Counted from the first letter of the stretch, positions 7,258 through 16,543 are shown. The stretch is 64,000 nt of DNA from Hyphomonadaceae bacterium (GCA_023384105.1 JAHDXR010000014.1:1-64000), one strand, 5' to 3'. The notes: generated by a model not told the origin, from the letters alone. Numbers and translations are program-made.

Positions 7258-9885
7258 TCAGAAGGTTTTTCGCAGGTTGAGCGCGACGAAACGGCCGATC
7301 GGATTGTAGGCGCCGCCGATGCCGTCGGTCGCCGGAAAGAACGGCGGATCCTGATCGAAGAGATCGTTGACCTGCAGAGCGAGCGCCGTTCCTTCCGTCC
7401 AGCCGGCGTCCGGCAACGTCCACGTGACGCGCAAATCGACCGTTACGTAGGGATCGGCCTCGTACGAGCTTACGCCGGTGGGCGTCGTGAAGCTGTTGGT
7501 AATCCCGTCCCGGTAATTCACGAAGCTCGCCACCGAAACCGGGCCGGCTTCGACCCCCAGCGTCGCCCTGGCTGTCCAGCGCGGCACGCCGAGGCTCAAA
7601 CTGTCGGATTGAGGCGCCGCGGGCGAAAACTGCGTGTCGAAGTTGAGGATATAGTTGCCGGCCAAGTCAGCGAACACGGCGCCGAAATTCGTCGACCAGC
7701 GATAGTTGATATCGAAGTCCAGACCGTCGGTTTCGCGAACGCCGAAATTGTTGAGACGCAGGTCCAGCACGTTGCCGATCGTCGGCAGCGGGCTCGGCAA
7801 GGTGACCGGCACCGCGATCGACAAGAGGCTCGCAAGCTCCGTCGGCGTCGGGTCGCGATAAACCAGGGATGCGAATGTCGGGTCCGTGAAGACATACGGC
7901 ACGGACGGCGTGCCGATCACGTTGGTGTATTCGATATTGTAGTATGTCAGGCTCGCGCGGAGGTTCGGCAGCGACGCGGGATTGACGTCGACACCGTAGG
8001 AAAATGTCGTGGCCTCTTCGGGCTGAAGGCCGTCATTGCCGCCGAGCAAATAGACCGTGTCGACCTGCGCCAAGCCTCGCGTCGGATCGTTGGCGTAAGT
8101 GGCCGCCTGGCTCGCATTCAGATAATATGAGCCGACGGTTGCGCCGACCTGGCGCAGGCCCGGCGCTCTGAACGATGTGCCGTACGAGCCGCGCACGAGG
8201 ACGCCGTCGACCGGCTCCCAGTTGAGGCCGACCTTCGGATTGCTGGTCGTTCCGAAATCGCTGTAGTCGTCATATCGGCCGGACAGCGACAGCGTCAGGC
8301 GATGCAGCCCTGGCGCCGCATTGCCGCCGCCGAAGATGGGTATGAAAAGTTCGCCGTAGAGCGACGTAATATCCCGCTCCAGGTCTTCGGGAACGGGCGT
8401 CGTCCCCACAAATCCGCCCTGCTCGAACGTCTCGCGCCGAACCTCGGCGCCCACCGCAAATCGCAATTGTCCGCCGGGCAGATCGAAGAGCGGCCCATCG
8501 AGCTTCACGGCGCCGAGGCTCACGCTCTGCTCCTCGGTGACATCGCTCGATGAGTCGAGAATGGCGGCGACCACGTCGGGAGCGGTGCCCGCGCCAAACG
8601 GGTCCAGGGCCGTCGCGGTCGTCGTCCCGGCCGCCGCGGCGGCGAGCGCTGCGCCATTGATCTGCGGCACGAGCGTTTCGTTTCTCGCCCGATCGAACGT
8701 GCCATAGACGCTGAGATTGAGGTCGCGCGGCAACTCAAAATCAACGCCGAACGATGAATTGCCTACCGTTTTGTGATTGGTGTTCGTGAAATGGTCGGCC
8801 CCGATGAGGTTGTCGGGACGGAAGAAGACATACTCGCTGGCGGCGCCGGCGGGCCCCTGGAAGAACGGATTCGTATTGGCGATGAACACGGTTTGGACGG
8901 GCGGCGCGGCGCGCAAATCGTCCTCGCGGTCCGAATACAGAATCTCACCCCACAGCGTGGCGCTGCCGCTCAAATCCTGTCGCGCCGAAACAAACACGCT
9001 GTGAATGCGCGAGTTCGGAAACAGATCGGCGACAGCGCCGTTGTCGCAATGGTTCAGCGTGTTGAACGCGAAGCCGGGCGCCGCATAGGGAACCGCATAG
9101 AAGGCGATGTCGGGCAGCACGTTCGGCGAGGGGCACGATGTCGAGCGCGTGTCGATGCCGCCCCAGGGCGTGAAGTCCTGAACGCGATAATCGCGATCGC
9201 TGGCGACGATGTTGTCGTTTTCCGTGTACTGGTAAGCCGCGACAAGCGACCCGCTCCCCCAGTCCTGCCCCAAAATCCCGCCGATATTGCCCGAGTAATA
9301 GTCATCGGCCACGCCGTAGCTGGCGGAGATCTCGACGCCGGAGACACGCCGGCGAGTGATGAAGTTCACCACCCCCGCGACGGCGTCCGAACCGTAGATC
9401 GCCGAGGCGCCGTCCGCGACGATCTCGATCCGCTCGACCGCCAGGTTGGGGATGAGCGGAAAATCGGGATTTGTGTCCTGCACCGCCGCGCCAACCAGGC
9501 GGTGGCCGTTCATGAGCGGCAGCGTCGCGCTCGCCGGCAGACCGCGGAGGGCGGGCGCAAATGAACCGAGCCCCGCACGCTCCGTTTGGGGCGCGGTGTT
9601 GAAACTGTTGAGCTGCGGCACGCCCGCAAGCAGATCCGGCGTGTTGGCGCCGCCGCTGGTCTCGATGTCGCCGCGCGTGACGCTGATGAGATTCGAGCCG
9701 GTCGGCGGAACGCCGCGGATGCTGGAGCCCGTCACGACGATTTCAAAGGCGTCGTCGGAGGTCTCGTCCTGCGACGGCGCGTTCGAAGTCTGCGCGAACG
9801 CCGGCCCGGCCGCGAACAGCATCGCGGCGACGAGCGACGTGCCGGACAGCGCGATCTGCTTCGTGGCTTTCCAAGTTCCTGCCAT
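7258..9885 (-). CDS. TonB-dependent outer-membrane receptor
   Basis: 875 residues. The order is signal peptide (cleavage near AFAQ), TonB-box-like region FEIVVTG near residue 50, plug domain with IERIEIVADGASAIYGSDAVAGVVN, then a beta-barrel ending in LNLRKTF with the expected terminal phenylalanine. This long EIVVTGS subtype is typical of sphingomonad and caulobacter receptors for organic substrates rather than only siderophores. It is the first gene of the minus-strand hydrolase/symporter series. Two TetR-type operator sequences lie 74-125 bp upstream of its start. Confidence 0.92.
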   Translation of the reverse strand: MAGTWKATKQIALSGTSLVAAMLFAAGPAFAQTSNAPSQDETSDDAFEIVVTGSSIRGVPPTGSNLISVTRGDIETSGGANTPDLLAGVPQLNSFNTAPQTERAGLGSFAPALRGLPASATLPLMNGHRLVGAAVQDTNPDFPLIPNLAVERIEIVADGASAIYGSDAVAGVVNFITRRRVSGVEISASYGVADDYYSGNIGGILGQDWGSGSLVAAYQYTENDNIVASDRDYRVQDFTPWGGIDTRSTSCPSPNVLPDIAFYAVPYAAPGFAFNTLNHCDNGAVADLFPNSRIHSVFVSARQDLSGSATLWGEILYSDREDDLRAAPPVQTVFIANTNPFFQGPAGAASEYVFFRPDNLIGADHFTNTNHKTVGNSSFGVDFELPRDLNLSVYGTFDRARNETLVPQINGAALAAAAAGTTTATALDPFGAGTAPDVVAAILDSSSDVTEEQSVSLGAVKLDGPLFDLPGGQLRFAVGAEVRRETFEQGGFVGTTPVPEDLERDITSLYGELFIPIFGGGNAAPGLHRLTLSLSGRYDDYSDFGTTSNPKVGLNWEPVDGVLVRGSYGTSFRAPGLRQVGATVGSYYLNASQAATYANDPTRGLAQVDTVYLLGGNDGLQPEEATTFSYGVDVNPASLPNLRASLTYYNIEYTNVIGTPSVPYVFTDPTFASLVYRDPTPTELASLLSIAVPVTLPSPLPTIGNVLDLRLNNFGVRETDGLDFDINYRWSTNFGAVFADLAGNYILNFDTQFSPAAPQSDSLSLGVPRWTARATLGVEAGPVSVASFVNYRDGITNSFTTPTGVSSYEADPYVTVDLRVTWTLPDAGWTEGTALALQVNDLFDQDPPFFPATDGIGGAYNPIGRFVALNLRKTF

Positions 9886-9958
9886 GCGGCCCTCCCCTTT
9901 TTGGCGTTTCCCGCCTTTCCCAAGGCGCTACTCCAAGGCCGGCGGCCCGTCAAGTTCA

Positions 9959-10010
9959 TTCATTTAGCACTAAATGAAATATCCAGTTGGTTCAGCTGGC
10001 GCTAAATGAA
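9959..10010. promoter_or_regulatory. TetR-type operators between the TonB receptor and tetR
   Basis: Site 1 (9959-9978) is a perfect inverted repeat, TTCATTTAG-CA-CTAAATGAA. Site 2 (9991-10010), TTCAGCTGGCGCTAAATGAA, keeps the right arm exactly and part of the left. They are 32 bp apart centre to centre and lie between the divergent receptor and tetR genes. A third version is in front of the acyl-CoA ligase (12424-12443). Binding by the adjacent TetR is inferred from position and symmetry. Confidence 0.75.
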
Positions 10011-10123
10011 ATGCCCGCGCCGGCGCGCCATCGCTTGACCGGATAGGGCCGCCGCCCCATCGTTCCCGAAAAATGGGTGGATGCGTCTCCACCGGACGCG
10101 TTCGATCAGGAAGGCTGGTAATT

Positions 10124-10861
10124 ATGGCGGCAGCGCCGAAACGCGCGCAGCGCCGCACGCGCGCTGAGCAGCGGGCGGCGACGGTGAAACTGATCCTCGA
10201 CACGAGCGAGGAGCTGTTCTCGCAGCTCGGCTATTTCGGGGTGACGATCAAGGATGTCGCCGACAAGATGGGCATCCATCCCGCGCTGATCCATTACTAT
10301 TACGACGGCAAGAAGGCGCTGTTCGACGCCGTTTTCGAACGCCGCGTGGAATATGCGGTTTCCGCGCGGACCGCCGGGCTCGACGCTTACGAAGCGGCGG
10401 CCGGCGGCAAGCCGACCGTCGAGGGCGCGCTTCGCGCCTATTACGACGGAGCATTCGACGTCTACATCAACGGGGACAAGGGCTGGCGCAATTTCGGCCG
10501 CATCTTCGCGCAGGTGAACAACGCGCCCGGCTATGGCGCGGAGAAGATGGACACCTATTTCGATCCCCTGGTGCTGCGGCTCATCGAGCTTCTGCAGAAG
10601 GCGCTGCCTGACGCTTCGCCCGAGGATCTCTTCTGGAGCTTTCAGTTCACTTCGGGCGCCTACACGCTGATCCTGTCGCGGACCGGCCGCATCGACCGCC
10701 TGTCGGACAATCTGTGCAGGTCCGACGATTTCGAGGCTGTTCGCGAGCGGTTCGTGACCTTCATGGCGGGCGGCTTCGACGCCCTTTACAAGCGCAGGAA
10801 GGCCGAGCGCGGCAAGCCGAAACGCGCCAAGCCCAAGCGCAAGAAATCGAAGTCGGGATGA
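10124..10861 (+). CDS. TetR/AcrR-family transcriptional regulator
   Basis: About 245 residues. The N-terminal helix-turn-helix is seen in ELFSQLGYFGVTIKDVADKM followed by HPALIHYYYDGKKALFDAV, the standard TetR layout. The C-terminal ligand domain is followed by an unusual Lys/Arg/Pro-rich tail (about 24 residues). The ATG at 10124 is preferred to the one at 10073 because it starts the conserved domain and has AGGAAGG upstream. It is divergent from the TonB receptor, and its stop is 6 bp from the stop of the acyl-CoA ligase. It likely represses both arms and itself; its ligand may be the substrate or its CoA ester. Confidence 0.88.
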   Translation: MAAAPKRAQRRTRAEQRAATVKLILDTSEELFSQLGYFGVTIKDVADKMGIHPALIHYYYDGKKALFDAVFERRVEYAVSARTAGLDAYEAAAGGKPTVEGALRAYYDGAFDVYINGDKGWRNFGRIFAQVNNAPGYGAEKMDTYFDPLVLRLIELLQKALPDASPEDLFWSFQFTSGAYTLILSRTGRIDRLSDNLCRSDDFEAVRERFVTFMAGGFDALYKRRKAERGKPKRAKPKRKKSKSG

Positions 10862-10867
10862 ACCCGC

Positions 10868-12346
10868 TCAGGACGGCGCGGCCTGTCGCGCCGCTTCGCC
10901 CAGCCGTGCGTCGCGAAGCGCGGCGCGGCGCACCTTTCCGGCTTCGTCCCGCAATGGCTCGGCCGTGAACTCGACGCTCTTGGGCAGCTTGAAGCGCGCC
11001 AGCCGCCCGGCCACGAACGCGAGCAGCTCCGCCTCGTCCAGCGCAGCGCCCTCGACCGGCTGGACGATCGCATGCACGCGCGCGCCCCACTCCTCGTCCG
11101 GAAGCCCGATCGCCGCGCTCGTCCGAACCGCCGGATGCGCATCGAGCGCGGCCTCGACTTCGGCCGGATAGATGTTGGCGCCGCCCGAGATGATCAGGTC
11201 GTTGCGGCGGTCGGAGAGATAAAGATAGCCGTCCTCGTCCACACAGCCGAGATCGCCCGGCGACTCCCATTCGCCGACCCGCCGGGGCGTGCTCCCCAGA
11301 TAATGATAGGTCGATCCCGCCCCGCCGCGCGGACGGAAGTAGATCTCGCCGACCTCGCCAACGGGACGCTCCCGCCCCGCTTCGTCGAGGATCTTCAGCT
11401 CATATCCTTCGCGCACGCGGCCGACAGAGCCGCGATGGGCCAACCAGTCCGCGCCGGAGATCATCGTCGATCCGATCCCCTCGGTCGTGCCGTAATATTC
11501 CCAGACCCGCTCGCTGCCGAGCCAGCCGATCCACGCCTCCTTGAGCCAGGCGGCGCAGGGCGCGGCCATGTGGAGCATCACGCGCAGACTGGGCAGCGCG
11601 AAGCCCGACAGAACATCCGGGCCCAAGCGCCAGATGCGGTGCATCATCGTCGGCACCAGCGTCACCCAGTCGACGCGGTGAGCCTCGATCAGCTGAAGCG
11701 CGCGCAGCGCATCGAACTTGCCCATCTCGACGATCGTGGCGCCGACGAACAGGCCCATATTGATGCAGTGAAACGGGGCGTTGTGATAAAGCGGTCCGGG
11801 GTTGAGGATGACGTCGCCGGGGCGTTGGAGGAGAAATCCTTCTTCCGGATTCCATCTCGCCGGCATCGCGTCGACGATGACCTTGGGCCGCCCGGTGGAG
11901 CCGCCGCTCGTCATCGCTTTCCAATGCGGCGAGACGGCTTCCGGCAGCGGATCGCTGGAATATCGCTCAAGCGCTCCCCGGTCCCCGGCAACCGCCGGAA
12001 CGCCGGGCTCCGGCGGGACGCCGACGAGCAATCTGGGGCGGACGATATCCAGAATCGCGTCCATTTCCGGACGCGCGAGCTTGGCGGACACGATGTTCGG
12101 AACGGCGCCCAGTTTCCAGATCGCGAACACGGTCTCGTAGAAGTCGAGGCCGTTGGGGAGCGCGACCGTGACGAAGTCGCCGTGGCCTACGCCGTGCGCC
12201 GCCAGCAGCCGCGCGCGCCGGTTGGCGCGCGCGTCCAGCTCGCCATAACCGACACGGACATCGCCGAGGATCAGCGCAGCACCGGAAGGAGACCGCCGCG
12301 CATGGTGGGTTAGAATGGAGCCGAGTGCGACACCCTCGTTCGACAT
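10868..12346 (-). CDS. Acyl-CoA ligase (AMP-dependent synthetase)
   Basis: About 492 residues. The ATP-binding P-loop MTSGGSTGRPK, the YGTTEG motif, SDRRNDLIISGGANIYP and the C-terminal lysine region EAGKVRRA define an ANL-family adenylating enzyme. The ATG at 12346 opens the conserved domain; a longer frame to 12574 would translate through the operator and is rejected. It activates a carboxylic acid to its CoA thioester. The operator-like site at 12424-12443 ties it to the same TetR regulon as the TonB receptor. Confidence 0.88.
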   Translation of the reverse strand: MSNEGVALGSILTHHARRSPSGAALILGDVRVGYGELDARANRRARLLAAHGVGHGDFVTVALPNGLDFYETVFAIWKLGAVPNIVSAKLARPEMDAILDIVRPRLLVGVPPEPGVPAVAGDRGALERYSSDPLPEAVSPHWKAMTSGGSTGRPKVIVDAMPARWNPEEGFLLQRPGDVILNPGPLYHNAPFHCINMGLFVGATIVEMGKFDALRALQLIEAHRVDWVTLVPTMMHRIWRLGPDVLSGFALPSLRVMLHMAAPCAAWLKEAWIGWLGSERVWEYYGTTEGIGSTMISGADWLAHRGSVGRVREGYELKILDEAGRERPVGEVGEIYFRPRGGAGSTYHYLGSTPRRVGEWESPGDLGCVDEDGYLYLSDRRNDLIISGGANIYPAEVEAALDAHPAVRTSAAIGLPDEEWGARVHAIVQPVEGAALDEAELLAFVAGRLARFKLPKSVEFTAEPLRDEAGKVRRAALRDARLGEAARQAAPS

Positions 12347-12423
12347 GAGCTTCAACGCCTTTCTGGAAACCGCTCTCGCCGCCCGCCCTGTCCCCCGGGG
12401 CAAGCCCGACAGGGCGGCATTTA

Positions 12424-12443
12424 TTAACTTAGCAGTAAATGAA
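12424..12443. promoter_or_regulatory. Third TetR-type operator, upstream of acyl-CoA ligase
   Basis: TTAACTTAGCAGTAAATGAA matches the perfect site at 9959-9978 at 16 of 20 positions, including the central TTAGCA and the TAAATGAA end. It lies 78 bp upstream of the ligase start on the minus strand. Function is inferred from similarity and placement. Confidence 0.68.
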
Positions 12444-12529
12444 TGAAAAGCGATTTGTCCGCGATTCCGCCGCCCCGCTCGTTCCGGCGAAATCGCTGTC
12501 ATGCGTCCGGGCGTTGTGTCTTTGAGTGG

Positions 12530-12618
12530 GGCCTCATTGAAGCAGCCAGAGCGTGCCGTCCGAGCGCAGCACACGCCGCCTCTTTCCCGAGCATCAACGC
12601 TTGGGCCTCATTGAAGCC
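12530..12618. repeat. Pair of short direct repeats
   Basis: GGCCTCATTGAAGC occurs at 12530-12543 and again at 12604-12617, a 74-bp period. Outside this word the two copies do not match. There is no gene here (12444-12652), and nothing else was recognised in it. Confidence 0.5.
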
Positions 12619-12652
12619 GGTCAATGTCCGGCAATATCTGTAGCCGCCGCCA

Positions 12653-15600
12653 TCAAACCTCCCGCTCGACGATCCTTCGCCGGAGGCTTTCCTTGATCGT
12701 GGCGATCTCGCTTTCGATACCCGGTCCGCGATAGAGCAGCGAGGTTTCGTGCCGGGCGTGCTCGCCTGTGCGGGCGGCGCTGAACCAGTTGAACGAGCCG
12801 ACGCAATAGACGTCGTCATCGCCGATCACGATCTTGCTGTGCACCTTGCGCACGACTCGCGCATCGATCCCGTTCGCAGCCAGCGCTTTCAACGCCGTGG
12901 CGAGGGCGCGGCGGCGCGCTTGCGTTGCGGCGCGATCCTCGCCCAGGTTCAATTCGAGATCGGTATAGACGCTCACCCGGACGCCGCGCTGCGCCGCTTC
13001 GGCCATCGCCTTCATGGCGCCGATCTCCTCGACCCGATCGAGCCTCAGCCAAGGCGTGACGATATGCGCTTCGCGCGAGACATGCGCGAGCAGATCCAAA
13101 AGGAAAGCGTCGTGCTGCGCCGCGTCGCGCAAGTGCATGATTTGCGTTTGCCGCGTCGCCAGATCGCGTCTCGGCCGCTGGGTGAAATCAAGCGCATTGG
13201 CGGGTGACGCGAACAGGTGCGCGGCCAGCCTGCCGCGCGGCGTCGTACGCCCCGAAACGAACATATCCATGTCGCCGAAGACCAGGAAGCTGTTCATGGC
13301 GCGCGACACGGCCACATTGAGCATGCTGGCGCTGCGGTCGATGAAGTCGCCGTCGGCATGCTTGGAATAGACCGACGAAAACAGAACGACGGGCCGTTGC
13401 GCGCCTTGCAGCGCGTGAATGCTGCCGATCGTCATGCCGTTCCCGGCTGCGCTGACTTCGATTCCGGCCTTGGCGCAAGCGCGCGAAATCGTCTTGACCT
13501 GGGCGCTGAAGGGCGTGACGACGGCGACGATCTCCTCCAGCTTCAGTCCGCGATAGGCGTGCTCCAGCTTCGTTCTATTCTCGGCGAGCCAGGCGGCGAT
13601 GGTTTCCGCTTCCGCCTCGTTGACGCGGCTGCCGCCGGGCGCCTGCTCGCAGCGCCCGTCGATATGCAGATAGCCGAGCGCCGGCAAGCCGTCCCTGCCC
13701 TTGCCAATTTCGGCGCCGGCCTTGCCGCCGCGCATGGGCATGAGCTTTCCACGATAACAAAGCGCGTTGCAGTAGGCGATGATTTCATCGAAGCAGCGGC
13801 GATGCTCATAGAGCATGAGGCCGCGATCCAGATCGCGGTTCTGATGATAGCGGCAGGCGTGCTGCGCGATCCGCATGGCGCTGCCCGACGCCGCGATCCT
13901 ACCGCTTTCGGCCAGGCGCGCATAATCGGCTTCAGGCTTGTCCGGGGAGACGAGCTTCGCTTCCAGCAGATTACCGATATCGACATGGCGCGGGATGCTC
14001 CAGATCGGCTCAATCTGCTTGACGTCGCCGATCACCAGCGCGCGGTGCGCGAGCGCGAAGGATGCGCCCGCGACTTCAGGCAGCGCCTGCCCCGCTTCAT
14101 CGACGATGAGAAGATCGGCGGTGTCATAGAGATAATCGCTCACAAAGCCTTCGCCGTCGTGCTTACTCGTCTCCATCAAGCTCGGCAGCATGTAGAATGT
14201 CGACACCACGCACGGCGTCAGCTTCATGCGCCGACGCCAGCGCGCCTCGATTGCGCCGCTGCCACGCTTGCGCTTCTCCTGGTCGATATCCGGCAGCGCG
14301 CGCATGTCGAGCAGCCATCGGCCTTCCCAATAATGCGTGGCGAGCTGGAATATCTGAAAGCGAAGGCTCGTATCAGCGAGGTCGTCGGCTTCGGCGAGCG
14401 TCAGTTCGGCGGCTGGGCGCTCTACGCCAAGCGGCGCGAGCGCGGCGCGCCAGCGGGCAAGATTCGCCTCGGCGGCGGCGAGCAGCTTTTCACCCTGTGC
14501 GATGCGGCTTTGCAACGGCGCCAGCGCCCGCGCCGCCCGCCCCGACTGGTCGGCGAAGATGGATTCTATTTCGGCGAAGTCGCGCCATGCCGGCAGCGGC
14601 GCAGGCCAAGGCCATATCTCCCGAAGGAAAGTGCGGGCGCGGCGCAGCCGGCGTTCGCCCACCGGCGCGAGCCAGGCAAACAGCGGATAGAGGATCGGCT
14701 CGCGCGCGAGGTAGGCGTCCCATTGCGCGGCCAGCTCATCGATCACGCGCTTGTCTTGCGCCAACGGCTCAGCTTCGGCGCGCCAGGCCGCCAAGGCGGT
14801 TTCGGGGCCATCGCCGACAACGGCGCGAAGCGCAGCGCGCGCCTGCGTCAGCGCCTTCCACGAGTCCTCGATTTCGGCGAGCCTGCCGGCCGTCGTGCGC
14901 AGACCCGTGTGTAAAATCTCGACGGTGCGCTCGACCGTCAACGCGCTCGTCTCAGGAAACGCCTGCGCGGCCGCCTTCAGATACGCAGCCTCCGCTCTGT
15001 CGAGATATTCCTTGCTTTCGACCCTCTCGAAGAAGCTGCGCGTTTGATATTGCGCGCCGGCAGCGCCCTCGTTCTCCTTCCTCTGCGACGGAAAATAGAC
15101 GCCGAAACTGTTGATCTCCGGAAGCCAATGGCCGGCGAACGGTCCCGCGCCGGACGAGAAATCCCGCCCGAACGCATCGATGATATTGGTCACGGCCTGA
15201 TTGTTGGCGGATGCGGCCAGGATCAGCGGCGGCTCGCCGCCCGTGATCGCGGCCTTCGCCCAAAGCGAAGCGACGACGGAAAGCACCAGGCTCGTCTTGC
15301 CTGTTCCCGGCGGACCGTTGACGGCGACGATCTCGCCGGCGCCCGCCGCCAGCACATGCGCAAGCGCGCCGCGCTGCGTAGCGGCCAAGGCGTAGCGGTC
15401 GCCGGAATGACCGACACGTTCGACAAACCCCGCATTGGCCCGCAGGCAGGGCTCGATCGGCGCGTATTCATCGGCGGCGTAGCGATCGAACAGCGGCGCG
15501 GCGGCCGCTACGCGCTGGATGTGCTCATACAGCGCGACGATATGTCTGGCGGCGCCGGCGATCTTGTCCGCTTTCGCCAACAAGCCGTAATCGGCGCGCA

Positions 15601-16201
15601 TGAAATCTCCGTTTGGCGGCCAATCCAGACAGACTTTTGTCAGCATGCGCTCGCACAGCCGCAGATAGGCGCGCCAATCAAGCTCGTCGTTCGCAGAGGC
15701 AGCCGTGGCCGCCGCCGCTTCCTTGGCGAGGAAATCGTCCAGTGCAGCGACCGTGCCGATAGCGACGGCCGGCCCATGCAACGGCTCGAGAAGATCGCGC
15801 GGAACGAACGTACGCAAGGTGGGAATGAGACGGCCTTCGCGGGTGAGAACGGCCAGCGTCACGATCGGCGTTATGATCTGGGCGGATTTGGCATGTGCCT
15901 GGCCGTGCTCAACGCGCGGGCGATAAACGCGCGGGCGATAAACGCGCGGGCGCAGCACCACGTCGATGCTATGGGCCTTGCCATCTTCCCCCGCGAACAT
16001 CGCGGCGCGCGTTTCCTCGTCAACCTGGCCACTGGCGAGTATTTCGGGGGACAATTCGCGGAACGCACCGGCGCCGGGCTTCAGCGCGCCGCGGCCGAGT
16101 TCAGCGTCCGCGAGCGCGTTTCGCCAATACCGCGCCCAGCGCCGGGAGTCGGCGCGTATTCGCAGATCGCCCTTTCCAGCGTTCGCGCCGAGCAAGATCA
16201 C
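12653..16201 (-). CDS. SF1/UPF1-like helicase fused to a PLD-type nuclease domain
   Basis: About 1182 residues. Walker A GPPGTGKT lies at residues 296-303, Walker B/motif II is LLIVDEAGQA, and motifs V-VI are SIHALQGAQRPVV and VAVSRAMNSFLVFGD. A C-terminal phospholipase-D-like motif HSKIVIGDD near residue 1130 is followed by GSFNW. The architecture is ATP-driven nucleic-acid unwinding plus a possible nuclease, seen in DNA-processing and some phage-defence proteins; the role here is unproven. Start is uncertain: GTG at 16201, or TTG at 16195 with AGAAGG 8 nt upstream. A 15-bp in-frame tandem repeat encodes RPRVY repeats near residues 84-97. It sits beside a tRNA-linked accessory island. Confidence 0.85.
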   Translation of the reverse strand: MILLGANAGKGDLRIRADSRRWARYWRNALADAELGRGALKPGAGAFRELSPEILASGQVDEETRAAMFAGEDGKAHSIDVVLRPRVYRPRVYRPRVEHGQAHAKSAQIITPIVTLAVLTREGRLIPTLRTFVPRDLLEPLHGPAVAIGTVAALDDFLAKEAAAATAASANDELDWRAYLRLCERMLTKVCLDWPPNGDFMRADYGLLAKADKIAGAARHIVALYEHIQRVAAAAPLFDRYAADEYAPIEPCLRANAGFVERVGHSGDRYALAATQRGALAHVLAAGAGEIVAVNGPPGTGKTSLVLSVVASLWAKAAITGGEPPLILAASANNQAVTNIIDAFGRDFSSGAGPFAGHWLPEINSFGVYFPSQRKENEGAAGAQYQTRSFFERVESKEYLDRAEAAYLKAAAQAFPETSALTVERTVEILHTGLRTTAGRLAEIEDSWKALTQARAALRAVVGDGPETALAAWRAEAEPLAQDKRVIDELAAQWDAYLAREPILYPLFAWLAPVGERRLRRARTFLREIWPWPAPLPAWRDFAEIESIFADQSGRAARALAPLQSRIAQGEKLLAAAEANLARWRAALAPLGVERPAAELTLAEADDLADTSLRFQIFQLATHYWEGRWLLDMRALPDIDQEKRKRGSGAIEARWRRRMKLTPCVVSTFYMLPSLMETSKHDGEGFVSDYLYDTADLLIVDEAGQALPEVAGASFALAHRALVIGDVKQIEPIWSIPRHVDIGNLLEAKLVSPDKPEADYARLAESGRIAASGSAMRIAQHACRYHQNRDLDRGLMLYEHRRCFDEIIAYCNALCYRGKLMPMRGGKAGAEIGKGRDGLPALGYLHIDGRCEQAPGGSRVNEAEAETIAAWLAENRTKLEHAYRGLKLEEIVAVVTPFSAQVKTISRACAKAGIEVSAAGNGMTIGSIHALQGAQRPVVLFSSVYSKHADGDFIDRSASMLNVAVSRAMNSFLVFGDMDMFVSGRTTPRGRLAAHLFASPANALDFTQRPRRDLATRQTQIMHLRDAAQHDAFLLDLLAHVSREAHIVTPWLRLDRVEEIGAMKAMAEAAQRGVRVSVYTDLELNLGEDRAATQARRRALATALKALAANGIDARVVRKVHSKIVIGDDDVYCVGSFNWFSAARTGEHARHETSLLYRGPGIESEIATIKESLRRRIVEREV
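15911..15953. repeat. 15-bp tandem repeat inside the helicase gene
   Basis: About three copies of a unit reading AACGCGCGGGCGATA on the plus strand. The length is a multiple of three, so copy changes would keep frame and change only the number of RPRVY units in the protein. Confidence 0.75.
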
Positions 16202-16543
16202 ATCCTTCTCGGCAGAACATAGCTAAAAATTCAATGCATATGAAACTGCACGCGATTTCCCAGAATCGGGCTCCCCAAAAAGGGCTGGTGCGCTTTGGAG
16301 GAGTTAGCTCGAACCGGCTCGTTTAATCCCTTCGAGACTGGAATTGCATTCCCATCATTTCCGGCCGACGAAAAATTAAGCGCCAAGTTCGCTCGTCGCC
16401 AACTTTGTACCGTGAGCATCAGCCGAGCGCGGCATGCAGATAATTTTCTAAGTCTGGTGGGGCAGCGTCTGCTCGGCTGATACTCGTTTATACTCTATTC
16501 CGTATATCTACTTTTAATGCGCTATTGTGTATATACTGCTTTA
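16202..16543. other. AT-richer non-coding stretch upstream of hipB
   Basis: No convincing gene. It holds a degenerate copy of the tRNA-Leu 3' end (16283-16315) and a perfect 11-bp inverted repeat, ATCAGCCGAGC (16418-16428) with GCTCGGCTGAT (16471-16481). It is visibly richer in A and T than the surrounding genes, as expected of imported DNA. Confidence 0.6.
16283..16315. repeat. Degenerate copy of the tRNA-Leu 3' end (candidate island att site)
   Basis: GGCTGGTGCGCT, three variable bases, then GAGGA repeats the sequence at 19609-19628 (17 of 20 identical). CTCGAACC follows after a 5-bp insertion. At 19609 this sequence is the 3' end of tRNA-Leu. A direct repeat of a tRNA 3' end 3.3 kb away is the usual footprint of tRNA-targeting integration. 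Confidence 0.6.

Noticed and set aside
12424..12574. Longer N-terminus for the acyl-CoA ligase
   Set aside because: It would translate through the TetR-type operator and adds no conserved sequence; the ATG at 12346 begins the domain.
12530..12618. CRISPR array
   Set aside because: Only two copies of a 14-15-bp word, no identical 25-40-bp repeats and no cas genes; kept only as a weak observation.
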